From positions 248,001 through 312,000 of the forward strand of contig CM082578.2 of NCBI GenBank assembly GCA_040954595.2: 64,000 bases of DNA, read 5' to 3'. Both the position numbers and the translations under genes were made by a program. The notes below the pieces were generated by a model. The model worked only from the letters and a program-made list of their open reading frames with translations, ran no database searches and had not been told where the DNA came from. Positions 43,601-55,184 of this stretch are shown one piece after another (position 1 is the first letter of the stretch; every line of letters starts with the position of its first letter). The stretch is from Balanoglossus misakiensis. Lineage: Eukaryota; Hemichordata.

Positions 43601-45869
43601 GTAAGCAACGTTGATCATGTCAGATTTCCTACGGCATGGCTTGGCTAAAGCCCTGGCACTATAGAGCAGAAACACGCGTACAGAGACCACGTTGATCTAC
43701 TCACATTTCCTTCGGCCTGGCACGGCTGATGCCCCGGCACTATATATAGGACACAGACTGGCGTAAGTTAACAACGGTAATCACGTCGGGTTTCCTACGG
43801 CCTGGCTCAGCTGAAGCCCCGGCACTCTAGAGCAGAAACAGGCGTACATTGACCACGTTGATCAAGTCAGATTTCCTACGGCGTGACTCGGCAGGTGCAC
43901 CGGCTCTATATGACACAGACTAGCGTAAGTTATCAACGGTGATTACGTCGGATTTCCTACGGCCTGGTTTAGCTGAAGCCCCGGCACTTTAGAGCGGAAA
44001 CACGCGTACATTGACCACGATGATCAATTCAGATCTCCTACGGCCTGGCTCGACTAAAACCCCGGCACACCATGACAGACACTAGCGTTCGTTAGCAACG
44101 GTGATCAAGTCTGATTTCCTTCGGCCTGGCTCTGCAAAAGACCCGACACTCTAGTACAAAGACGTTGGCTAAGTCGGGCAAACCGAAGAGGGAAAGTCAC
44201 AGCGGGTCAACACTCGACATTTGTTCGGGTAGGACTGCATTATTGCCTGTCAATTTATAGAGAAAGCTCGAATTTAACCAGGGCGTTTCAAACACCGACG
44301 TTAGTTGGGGGCACGGCCTGCAGTACTGCCGGGTAAGCTGACATCGGCGTACCGCATGTAATGTAGGGGGGGGGGGAACAGAACGGTTTAATACTACATT
44401 TATCAGATATCAGCTAATTTTGGACAATCATCTTAAATCTAATTCATTTTTTCATATTTGGATATCTGATGATGTATGAAATTTCCATTATATGTAAAAA
44501 TGGTGCTGATTATAAAAATGCACTCTGAATGAGCTGATTTAATACAAAATTGCGTTTTATTCGTTTTTGCACCAAAAAGGTCATTTTTAGGCAAAACATT
44601 CTTTATTTTTTTAATTCGGTGACCTGATCATATATAAACAATTGCTTGTATGTTAAAAGTTTTTATGACTTTTAAAAGCAGTGACACTGGCGGCATTCAA
44701 CACGAAAATAACAATTTTAGCCACAATTTGGTCAAAATGGTAAATTTTTAAAAATTACAAAAAAATACCTGTTTTCTACATTTTCGGAAATCTGATGGAG
44801 TATAGAATGCTCTTCGTATGTATATATCGATACAAATTCAAAAAAAAAAGACCGTCTAATTTGGCTCACTGCAGGCAAAATTGCGTTTTACCAAATTTTC
44901 CTTGAAAATGTCACTTTTAGAAGAAAAAAAAATAAAAAAACCTTTGTTCTTCGAATTTGGTGCCCTGATCATATATGACATGTTGATTGTATGTTAAAAC
45001 TTTCGACCACTCCAAAAATGCAGATATATTGACGGAATTCAAGAAAAAATAGCCATTTTGGCCATATTTTGACAAAAATGGTAAATTTTTAAAAAATCAT
45101 AAAAAAATTACTCTTTTCTTCATTTTCCGAAATATTATGGAGCATGAAGTGTCGTTCTCTTGTAAGAAGTGCAGCGAATTCCAGAAAAGGCGGTATAATT
45201 TGAATCACCCAAGACAAAATTACCATTTTCGACTTTTTTTCGAAAAATTGTCTTTTTTACAAAATAAATAAGAATAAATTCTTTTCTTAGTTTCAAACGG
45301 GTAGAGATACTTTCCACAAGGGTTTTCTAACATTGAATTCCCGTTCATCAACTCAGATTTCCTACAGCATAAGTCGGCTAAAACCCTGACACTCTAGAGC
45401 AGAAACAGTTGCACACTGGTAACGTTGAACAAGTCGATTTTTCTATGGCCTGGCTCGGCTAAATCTCCGTCACAATATGACAGACACTAGCGTACGTTAG
45501 CAACGGTGATCAAGTCAGATTTTCTACGGCATGGCTTAGATAAAGCCCCGGCACTCTAGAGCAGAAACACGCGTACAGAGACCACGTTGATCAAGTCTGA
45601 TCTCCTACGGCTTGGCTCGACTAAAACCCCGGCACACTATGACAGACACTAGCGTTCGTTAGCAACGTTGATCAAGTCAGATTTCCTACGGCATGGCTTG
45701 GCTAAAGCCCTGGCACTGTAGAGCAGAAACACGCGTACAGAGACCACGTTGATCTACTCACATTTCCTTCGGCCTGGCACGGCTGATGCCCCGGCACTAT
45801 ATATAGGACACAGACTGGCGTAAGTTAACAACGGTAATCACGTCGGGTTTCCTACGGCCTGGCTCAGCT

Positions 45870-46600
45870 GAAGCCCCGGCACTCTAGAGCAGAAACACGC
45901 GTACAGAGACCACGTTGATCAAGTCTGATCTCCTACGGCTTGGCTCGACTAAAACCCCGGCACACTATGACAGACACTAGCGTTCGTTAGCAACGTTGAT
46001 CATGTCAGATTTCCTACGGCATGGCTTGGCTAAAGCCCTGGCACTCTAGAGCAGAAACACGCGTACAGAGACCACGTTGATCTACTCACATTTCCTTCGG
46101 CCTGGCACGGCTGATGCCCCGGCACTATATATAGGACACAGACTGGCGTAAGTTAACAACGGTAATCACGTCGGGTTTCCTACGGTCTGGCTCAGCTGAA
46201 GCCCCGGCACTCTAGAGCAGAAACAGGCGTACATTGACCACGTTGATCAAGTCAGATTTCCTACGGCGTGACTCGGCTGGTGCACCGGCTCTATATGACA
46301 CAGACAGGCGTAAGTTATCAACGGTGATTACGTCGGATTTCCTACGGCCTGGTTTAGCTGAAGCCCCGGCACTTTAGAGCGGAAACACGCGTACAAAAAC
46401 CACGTTGATCTACTCACATTTCCTTCGGCCTGGCACGGCTGATGCCCCGGCACTATATATAGGACACAGACTGGCGTAAGTTAACAACGGTAATCACGTC
46501 GGGTTTCCTGCGGCCTGGCTCAGCTGAAGCCCCGGTGCTCTAGAGCAGAAACAGGCGTACATTGACCACGTTGATCAAGTCAGATCTCCTACGGCCTGGC
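45870..46600 (+). repeat. Expanded 80-bp subrepeat array
   Basis: Within the array beginning near 45358, a four-subrepeat block (the tctcctacggcttgg, catggcttggc, ccttcggcctggcac and ggctcagctg types) is repeated from about 45890. A two-subrepeat block is repeated from about 46390. The gain of six subrepeats explains the 500-bp longer unit and preserves the A-B alternation. Confidence 0.85.
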
Positions 46601-49600
46601 TCGACTAAAACCCCGGCACACCATGACAGACACTAGCGTTCGTTAGCAACGGTGATCAAGTCGGATTTCCTTCGGCCTGGCTCTGCAAAAGACCCGACAC
46701 TCTAGTACAAAGACGTTGGCTAAGTCGAGCAAACCGAAGAGGGAAAGTCACAGCGGGTCAACACTCGACATTTGTTTGGGTAGGACTGCATTATTGCCTG
46801 TCAATTTATAGAGGAAGCCCGAATTTAACCAGGGCGTTTCCAACACCGATGTTAGTTGGGGGCACGGCCTGCAGTACTGCCGGGTAAGCTGACATCGGCG
46901 TACCGCATATAATGTAAGGGGGGGGGGTGGGGGGGGGGGGAACGGAACGGTTCAATACTACATTTATTAGATATCAGCTAATTTTGGACAATCATCTAAA
47001 ATCTAAATCATTTTTTCATATTTGGATATCTGATGATGTAGGAAATTTCCATTATATGTAAAAATGGTGCTGATTATAAAAAATGCACTCTGAATGAGCT
47101 GATTTAATACAAAATTGCGTTTTATTCGTTTTTGCACCAAAAAGGTCATTTTTAGGCAAAACATTCTTTATTTTTTTAATTCGGTGACCTGATCATATAT
47201 AAACAATTGATTGTATGTTAAAAGTTTTTATGACTTTTAAAAGCAGTGACACTGGCGGCATTCAACACGAAAATAACAATTTTAGCCACAATTTGGTCAA
47301 AATGGTAAATTTTTGAAAATTATAAAAAATACCTGTTTTCTACATTTTCGGAAATCTGATGGAGTATAGAATGCTCTTCGTATGTATATATCGATACAAA
47401 TTCCACAAAAGACCGTCTAATTTGGCTCACTGCAGACAAAATTGCGTTTTACCAAATTTTCCTTGAAAATGTCATTTTTAGAAAAAATAAATAAAAAAAC
47501 CTTTGTTCTTCGAATTTGGTGCCCTGATCATATATGACATGTTGATTGTATGTTAAAACTTTCGACCACTCTAAAAATGCAGAGATATTGACGGAATTCA
47601 AGAAAAAATAGCCATTTTGGCCATACTTTGACAAAAATGGTAAATTTTTAAAAAATCATAAAAAATTAACTCTTTTCTTCATTTTCGGAAATATTATGGA
47701 GCATGAAGTGTCGTTCTCTTGTAAAAAGTGCTGCAAATTCCAGAAAAGGCGGTATAATTTGAATCACCCAAGACAAAATTACCATTTTCGACTTTTTTTC
47801 GAAAAATTGTCTTTTTTACAAAATAAATAAGAATAAATTCTTTTCTTAGTTTCAAACGGGTAGAGATACTTTCCACACGGGTTTCCTAACATTGACTTCC
47901 CGTTCATCAACTCAGATTTCCTACAGCATAAGTCGGCTAAAACCCTGACACTCTAGAGCAGAAACAGTTGCACACTGGAAACGTTGAACAAGTCGATTTT
48001 TCTACGGCCTGGCTCGGCTAAATCTCCGTCACAATATGACAGACACTAGCGTACGTTAGCAACGGTGATCAAGTGAGATTTTCTACGGCATGGCTTGGCT
48101 AAAGCCCTGGCACTCTAGAGCAGAAACACGCGAACAGAGACCACGTTGATCTACTCACATTTCCTTCGGCCTGGCACGGCTGATGCCCCGGCACTATATA
48201 TATGACACAGACTGGCGTAAGTTAACAACGGTAATCACGTCGGGTTTCCTACGGCCTGGCTCAGCTGAAGCCCCGGCACTCTAGAGCAGAAACAGGCGTA
48301 CATTGACCACGTTGATCAAGTCAGATTTCCTACGGCCTGGCTCGACTAAAACCCCGGCACACCATGACAGACACTAGCGTTCGTTAGCAACGGTGATCAA
48401 GTCGGATTTCCTTCGGCCTGGCTCTGCAAAAGATCCGACACTCTAGTACAAAGACGTTGGCTAAGTCGGGCAAACCGAAGAGGGAATGTCACAGCGGGTC
48501 AACACTCGACATTTGTTCGGGTAGGACTGCATTATTGCCTGTCAATTTATAGAGAAAGCCCGAATTTAACCAGGGCGTTTCAAACACCGACGTTAGTTGG
48601 GGGCACGGCCTGCAGTACTGCCGGGTAAGCTTACATCGGCGTACCGCATATAATGTAGGGGGGGGGGACAGAACGGTTCAATACTACATTTATTAGATAT
48701 CAGCTAATTTTGGACAATCATCTAAAATCTAAATCATTTTTTCATATTTGGATATCTGATGATGTATGAAATTTCCATTTTATGTAAAAATGGTGCTGAT
48801 TATAAAAAATGCACTCTGAATGAGCTGATTTAATACAAAATTGCGTTTTTGCACCAAAAAGGTAATTTTTAGGCAAAACATTCTTTATTTTTTTTAATTC
48901 GGTGACCTGATCATATATAAACAATTGCTTGTATGTTAAACGTTTTTATGACTTTTAAAAGCAGTGACACTGGCGGCATTCAACACGAAAATAACAATTT
49001 TAGCCACAATTTGGTCAAAATGGTAAATTTTTGAAAATTACAAAAAAGACCTGTTTTCTACATTTTCGGAAATCTGATGGAGTATAGAATGCTCTTCGTA
49101 TGTATATATCGATACAAATTCCACAAAAGACCGTCTAATTTGGCTCACTGCAGACGAAATTGCTTTTTACAAAATTTTCCTTGAAAATGTCATTTTTAGA
49201 AAAAAAACTAAAAAAACCTTTGTTCTTCGAATTTGGTGCCCTGATCATATATGACATGTTGATTGTATGTTAAAACTTTCGACCACTCCAAAAATGCAGA
49301 GATATTGACGGAATTCAATAAAAAATAGCCATTTTGGCCATATTTTGACAAAAAAGGTAAATTTTTAAAAAATAATAAAAAATTAACTCTTTTCTTCATT
49401 TTCGGAAATATTATGGAGCATGAAGTGTCGTTCTCTTGTAAAAAGTGCTGCAAATTGCAGAAAAGGCGGTATAATTTGAATCACCCAAGACAAAATTACC
49501 ATTTTCGACTTTTTTTTCGAAAAATTGTCTTTTTTACAAAATAAATAAAAATAAATTATTTTATTAGTTTCAAACGGGTAGAGATACTTTCCACACGGAT

Positions 49601-50529
49601 TTTCTAACATTGAATTCCCGTTCATCAACTCAGATTTCCTACAGCATAAGTCGGCTAAAATCCTGACACTCTAGAGCAGAAACAGTTGCACACTGGTAAC
49701 GTTGAACAAGTCGATTTTTCTACGGCATGGCTCGGCTAAATCTTCGTCACAATATGACAGACACTATCGTACGTTAGCAACGGTGATCAAGTCAGATTTT
49801 CTACGGCATGGCTTGGATAAAGCCCCGGCACTCTAGAGCAGAAACACGCGTACAGAGACCACGTTGATCAAGTCTGATCTCCTACGGCTTGGCTCGACTA
49901 AAACCCCGGCACACTATGATAGACACTAGAGTTCGTTAGCAACGTTGATCAAGTCAGATTTCCTACGGCATGGCTTGGCTAAAGCCCTGGCACTCTAGAG
50001 CAGAAACACGCGTACAAAAACCACGTTGATCTACTCACATTTCCTTCGACCTGGCACGGCTGATGCCCCGGCACTATATATAGGACACAGACTGGCGTAA
50101 GTTAACAACGGTAATCACGTCGTGTTTCCTACGGCCTGGCTCAGCTGAAGCCCCGGCGCTCTAGAGCAGAAACAGGCGTACATTGACCACGTTGATCAAG
50201 TCAGATTTCCTACGGCGTGACTCGGCTGGTGCACCGGCTCTATATGACACAGACTGGCGTAAGTTATCAACGGTGATTACGTCGGATTTCCTACGGCCTG
50301 GTTTAGCTGAAGCCCCGGCACTTTAGAGCGGAAACACGCGTACATTGACCACGATGATCAAGTCAGATCTCCTACGGCCTGGCTCGACTAAAACCCCGGC
50401 ACACCATGACAGACACTAGCGTTCGTTAGCAACGGTGATCAAGTCGGATTACCTTCGGCCTGGCTCTGCAAAAGACCCGACACTCTAGTACAAAGACGTT
50501 GGCTAAGTCGGGCAAACCGAACAGGGAAA

Positions 50530-50543
50530 GTCACAGCGGGTCA
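50530..50543 (+). repeat. LINE target-site duplication, left copy (second LINE copy)
   Basis: gtcacagcgggtca, identical to the duplication at 2311-2324 and paired with 55171-55184. The shared target site shows the LINE was copied with its flanks and not inserted twice. Confidence 0.95.
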
Positions 50544-50545
50544 TT

Positions 50546-50830
50546 ATGGTGGTCTTCGGTAACGCCAACGAAGCCAGACAGATTTTATTTGCGGCCCCTG
50601 GATGCCTGAAAGGAAACAAGTTGAAAGGAAACCAGATTTATGTGTCTGACGATGTAAGCAAGAAAGTATACGCGGAACGGAAGAGGCTACTACAGTATGC
50701 AAGCAAGATAAAGAGAGAAGCGTCGACGAAAAGCTGCTACATAGCTTGGAAAGTGCCGGCAACACTCGTAATCAAGTACGCTAATGGTGTCAAAAAGGAA
50801 CTCACGGTAAATGACATTCCAGAAAAATGA
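50546..50830 (+). pseudogene. LINE ORF1 protein, C-terminal fragment (copy 2)
   Basis: 94 residues, identical to the remnant at 2327-2611, with the same fortuitous ATG near the truncated 5' end. It carries the IYVSDD and basic-helix blocks of the L1-type ORF1 C-terminal domain. Confidence 0.7.
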
Positions 50831-51290
50831 CATTTGTAAATGTAAATGAAAATTGTAAATGTAAACTGGATAGTAGCGTACGACTTTGAATTACCAAACA
50901 CAGTATTCATAGAATAACGGTAACGTTGTCGGCCATTGATTTTAAAGATCTCAATACACCTCCGACACAGAGAAGGTGTGGCACTCGAGCAGAGTAGGTT
51001 TTTTTTTTCTTGCCCTTCTTTTTTGTTCTTTTTGTATTTCTTCTCCTTTTCGTCTTGCCCCCTTTCCCTGTTTGTTTTTTTCCTCCGGGGAAGGGAGTTT
51101 CGTCTCTTCTCAGTCTTCTCTTTTTTTGGCCCTTTGGGTTTTTTTCTCTCGCCTCTGTCGGCCCTTAGGGTGTGTTTGTCTTGTTTGTTTGTTGTTTCTT
51201 GATGGGTTTATTTCAAAGCGGGACACATCAGTCAATTTTCAGAAATGTTTTTGGAAGCAGTCGACACAACACATTTCATGACAATTTGAA
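50831..51290 (+). other. LINE inter-ORF region with pyrimidine-rich stretch (copy 2)
   Basis: This is the counterpart of 2612-3071, with the same T/C-rich tract from about 50997 to 51194. The two low-complexity open frames across it are not credible proteins. Confidence 0.6.
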
Positions 51291-54200
51291 ATGGATTTTT
51301 CAGTTTTGACGTTTAATACAAGAGGGCTCCGTAGTTTCAAAAAAAGGAAAAAACTTGGATGTTGGTTAAATAGTAAGAACCCCACATTTACTTTCTTACA
51401 AGAAACCCACAGTGTAAAAGACGATGTTCACTTTTGGTCAACTCAATTTAATGGTCGCTGTTGGTTTTCGCATGGAACAAACAATAGTAGAGGTGTAATA
51501 ACAATTATCAATAACCCAAATATTATAGTTAACAATTCTGTAACTGACGATATGGGTAGATTTATTCTTATTGATGTAAATTTAGACAATACGCCTTGTA
51601 TACTACTTAATGTATATGCACCCAATATAGAGAAAGAGCATGTAATTTTTCTAGAAGAAATGTATTTTTTGCTGGTCAAATATGTAACCGATCCCAACAC
51701 AATTGTCATTTTAGGAGGGGATTTAAATTTCACCTATAATATTGCCCTTGATCGCTCAGGAGGCAATCCTAAACCATGGGGAAAGTCCATTGCTCTTTTA
51801 GATAGGATATCTGACGTCTTCAATTTGATTGATATATGGAGGGTGCGTCATGAAGAAAAGAGAGGTTTTACCTGGAGAAGGCGCAGGCCTTATATCACTC
51901 AGAGTAGACTTGATTATTTTTTCATTTCTAGCGATTTACAGCAACAAATCAGTAGCGTTCAGATTATTCCTGGAGTGGATTCCGACCATTCAGCTGTCTC
52001 TTTGGTGTATAAATCTTGCCAAAACGAGCGGGGTCCTGGCTACTGGAAGTTTAATTCTAGTTTAATTTACGACAGTACTTTCAAAACCATTCTGCACGAT
52101 AATATTGACGAGTGGATTAGTGAATCCACTAGGTTAAATGATGGGGTTCGTTGGGACTTCATAAAATTTAAGATTAGAGGTTTTGTGATTGACTACAGCA
52201 AAACAGTGGCGAAAAAACGTAGACAGAATTTACAGAATCTTGAACTGTCGGTGAATTTTCTTGAGGGTCTTTGTTCTAATCATCCTACAGTGCAAAATTA
52301 CGAGATGCTCGAGTCAGCAAAGAGTGATTTGGAGAAAGTTTATGATTATATTACAGAAGGAGCGGTCGTAAGATCCAGGATTAATTGGTACGAGAAAGGT
52401 GAAAAATGTAACAAGTTCTTTTTAGGTTTGGAAAAGGTAAATAAACGCAACTCGAGTATCAGCAATTTGAAGAAAGATGAGTATACAATTATAGACAACC
52501 CAAAGAATATTTTGTGTGAAATTAAGCAGTTTTATGCCAAGCTTTACTCAAGGTGCGCCACAAACTCCAACGATGTGCATTATTTCCTGGATGCAAATTT
52601 ACCAATGTTGTCAGAGAATGATAAAGTTTTGTGTGAGGGTCCTTTGACCCCTGGGGAAGTTTTCTCTGTTCTTCTCTCCCTTCCAGACAACAAAAGCCCC
52701 GGCAATGATGGCCTTACAAAAGAATTTTACGTGGCGTTTTGGCCACAGGTGGGGAATTTAGTTTTGAATTCTCTCAATTATGGTTACAGAACGGGGGAAT
52801 TTTCAAATTCACAGAAACAGAGTGTCATAACTCTGATTGATAAACCTGGGAAGGATCAACTCTATCTGAAAAATTGGAGACCAATCTCCCTTATGAATGT
52901 TGACATGAAGCTTGCTTCAAAATGCCTTGTTAAACGTATTGAGAAAGTTTTGCCCTGCTTAATTGGTGACTCCCAAGCGGCCTTTGTCCGGGGGAGAAAC
53001 ATTGGTGATTATATCCGTTTGATAGATGAGATTTTTCATCACACCTGTAATGCTGATATTCCAGCAATTTTATTAGCCATAGATTTCGAAAAAGCTTTTG
53101 ACACTGTAAGTTGGGATTATCTCTACAATACATTGTCATCCTTTAATTTTGGAGTGTCCTTCATCAACTGGGTTAAAGCCTTATATTTTAACATTGAAAG
53201 CACTGTAATGAACAATGGGTTTGGGACTGGCTATTTTAAGCTTGAGAAGGGAGTGCGCCAAGGCGACCCTTTGTCACCTATGTTATTTATTCTGGTTTTA
53301 GAAACACTCTTGCATTCAATAAGAAATAACCGGCAAATTAGTGGTATCAATATTGGCAGTGTTGAAATTAAGGAGTCGGCGTTCGCCGACGATATGACCT
53401 GTTTTTTATCAAATGAAAACTCTGTAAGAATTGTTTTTGAAATGTTAACTTCCTTTTATAATGCTTCTGGTTTGAAAGTCAACAAAGATAAGACAGAAGC
53501 TGTTTGGCTTGGGAAATGGAGACTTCGAAAAGATGAGGCGTTCGGGGTAAAGTGGCCCACCCCTACTATCAAGATTGTGGGGATTCATTTTTCTTATAAT
53601 GAAAAAATTGCCCAGGAAAAAAATATTGTTACCCCAGTCGAAAATCTAAAAAAGGTCCTCAATATGTGGAAAACTAGGAATTTGACCATCATTGGGAAAG
53701 TTCAAGTTATTAAGTCATTGGCAATTTCCAAATTAACATATGTGCTTACACATGTAATTTTTCCTAATGAAGTAATAGGTCGGGTTCATAAGTTAATTTA
53801 TAATTTTCTCTGGAATGGACAAGACCGGGTTCGCAGGAATGTAATGATAGGGGAGGTGGGCCAAGGAGGCTTAAAAATGCCCAATTTAGATGTGATGATA
53901 AAAACAAAGCAAGTATTACTGATTAAACGCCTGTTGAATGAGGAATGTAAACACCCTTGGAAACACATTGTCTTACACAGTTTAGAGAAAGTCGGTGGAA
54001 AATTACTTTTTAAATGTAACTTCCGCACCAATCTTTTGCCTGTCCAAGTTTCCAGTTTTATAAATAATTGTCTTGTCACATGGTCAGAAATCAACATAAT
54101 TCCAAATACTACAGACCAGGTGATTTGGAACAACAGAAACGTCCTCGTTGGAGGAAAGTCGGTATTTTATAAGGCTTTTTCTGACGCTGGCTTTAATTTC

Positions 54201-55004
54201 ATCCCTGACATGTTTACAGGTTTTAATAGAGTATCATGGTCTGTATTTGAGCAGAAAGGCCTGAATTTAAATCAGAAATTGAAGTGGTTAGGATTGACAC
54301 TTTCTGTTCCAAACAAGTTAAAAAATTGTACCAAAGCACATAGTGTACATAAGCTTTGTATTTCATTGAATGGCACAATCTGTAATTTAGACACTTTAAC
54401 GAAAAAGAGTTTGAAATGTAATTTGAACGACCGTATTATAGAGACTCCAAAAAGTCAAGCAACACTGGAAAAAATGTTGAATATATTTAATCTAAACTGG
54501 GAAAAAATGTATGACTTCACTTACAAGTTATCAATACATTGTAAGGCTAGAGCTTTTCAATTTAAATTACTTCACAATATTTTGTATACAAACAAACAGC
54601 TAAACAGGTACAATCCACAGAAATTTCCAACTGCTCTTTGTGATTTATGTAAAGTGGAAACAGAGTCCATCGACCATTTATTTCATAGTTGCAATTGTAC
54701 TACTGCTCTCTGGAGGGACCTACTGTTTACGTTGGGTATCCCTCTTAAATTGAAAAAACCACCATCAGTGTTATGTATGGTTTTGGGTGACCCAAACGAG
54801 ACTTTTATAGTCAATTTTATAGCAATGCAAGTTAGAATGTACATTTACTACTGTAAATTAAATAATCGAATTCCGAATATCACTGGGTTTATTGTTCAGC
54901 TCAAAAACATACATGAAATTGAACTTAAGATTGCAACTGCAAATCATAAAATGTATTTTCATCTTAAAAAATGGTCATCACTTATGAGGTATATAACAAA
55001 CTGA
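51291..55004 (+). CDS. LINE ORF2: endonuclease-reverse transcriptase, intact (copy 2)
   Basis: 1237 residues, identical in sequence to the protein at 3072-6785. All endonuclease (Glu38, Asp144, Asn146, Asp208, Asp232, His233) and RT (FADD 698-701) residues are retained, as is the C-terminal CX2CX8HX4C. Two intact identical copies in one window mean either is a possible source of replicase, although neither copy has a complete ORF1 or a 5' promoter. Confidence 0.96.
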   Translation: MDFSVLTFNTRGLRSFKKRKKLGCWLNSKNPTFTFLQETHSVKDDVHFWSTQFNGRCWFSHGTNNSRGVITIINNPNIIVNNSVTDDMGRFILIDVNLDNTPCILLNVYAPNIEKEHVIFLEEMYFLLVKYVTDPNTIVILGGDLNFTYNIALDRSGGNPKPWGKSIALLDRISDVFNLIDIWRVRHEEKRGFTWRRRRPYITQSRLDYFFISSDLQQQISSVQIIPGVDSDHSAVSLVYKSCQNERGPGYWKFNSSLIYDSTFKTILHDNIDEWISESTRLNDGVRWDFIKFKIRGFVIDYSKTVAKKRRQNLQNLELSVNFLEGLCSNHPTVQNYEMLESAKSDLEKVYDYITEGAVVRSRINWYEKGEKCNKFFLGLEKVNKRNSSISNLKKDEYTIIDNPKNILCEIKQFYAKLYSRCATNSNDVHYFLDANLPMLSENDKVLCEGPLTPGEVFSVLLSLPDNKSPGNDGLTKEFYVAFWPQVGNLVLNSLNYGYRTGEFSNSQKQSVITLIDKPGKDQLYLKNWRPISLMNVDMKLASKCLVKRIEKVLPCLIGDSQAAFVRGRNIGDYIRLIDEIFHHTCNADIPAILLAIDFEKAFDTVSWDYLYNTLSSFNFGVSFINWVKALYFNIESTVMNNGFGTGYFKLEKGVRQGDPLSPMLFILVLETLLHSIRNNRQISGINIGSVEIKESAFADDMTCFLSNENSVRIVFEMLTSFYNASGLKVNKDKTEAVWLGKWRLRKDEAFGVKWPTPTIKIVGIHFSYNEKIAQEKNIVTPVENLKKVLNMWKTRNLTIIGKVQVIKSLAISKLTYVLTHVIFPNEVIGRVHKLIYNFLWNGQDRVRRNVMIGEVGQGGLKMPNLDVMIKTKQVLLIKRLLNEECKHPWKHIVLHSLEKVGGKLLFKCNFRTNLLPVQVSSFINNCLVTWSEINIIPNTTDQVIWNNRNVLVGGKSVFYKAFSDAGFNFIPDMFTGFNRVSWSVFEQKGLNLNQKLKWLGLTLSVPNKLKNCTKAHSVHKLCISLNGTICNLDTLTKKSLKCNLNDRIIETPKSQATLEKMLNIFNLNWEKMYDFTYKLSIHCKARAFQFKLLHNILYTNKQLNRYNPQKFPTALCDLCKVETESIDHLFHSCNCTTALWRDLLFTLGIPLKLKKPPSVLCMVLGDPNETFIVNFIAMQVRMYIYYCKLNNRIPNITGFIVQLKNIHEIELKIATANHKMYFHLKKWSSLMRYITN

Positions 55005-55170
55005 GAATACCAGATTGTTTTGTTTTTTTTTTTCTCTTCTTTCCATTAAGTTATGCTTCCAAAAAATAATTGTCAATTTTTTTTTTTTTTTTTTTTTTAA
55101 ATCTACTTATGTATCAAAATGACTGTTTGTGTTCCCAATAAAAAGTATTAAAAAAAAAAAAAAAAAAAAA
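55005..55170 (+). terminator. LINE 3' UTR, AATAAA signal and poly(A) tail (copy 2)
   Basis: Same organisation as 6786-6950, with AATAAA at 55137-55142 and a run of A at 55151-55170. The upstream T run contains one G. Confidence 0.88.
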
Positions 55171-55184
55171 GTCACAGCGGGTCA
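55171..55184 (+). repeat. LINE target-site duplication, right copy (second LINE copy)
   Basis: gtcacagcgggtca directly follows the poly(A) tail and matches 50530-50543. Satellite linker continues from 55185. Confidence 0.95.

Larger units (their letters stand above)
40626..50543 (+). repeat. 2.05-kb macrosatellite, forward block 5
   Basis: Forward units have poly-G tracts at 42313-42324, 44366-44376, 46918-46940 (interrupted by one T) and 48658-48667. Spacing varies: 2053, 2552 and 1740 bp. The long unit has about 17 subrepeats and the short one about 7, against the usual 11. The block crosses the start of the second 48.2-kb copy at 48221 and ends at the LINE target site. No gene is seen. 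Confidence 0.93.
50544..55170 (+). mobile_element. L1/Tx1-like LINE, 5'-truncated, copy 2
   Basis: This is the block-duplicated counterpart of 2325-6950, with the same truncation point, target duplication and tail. The only change I noticed is in the T run after ORF2 (a G at 55022 and one extra base). Confidence 0.95.
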
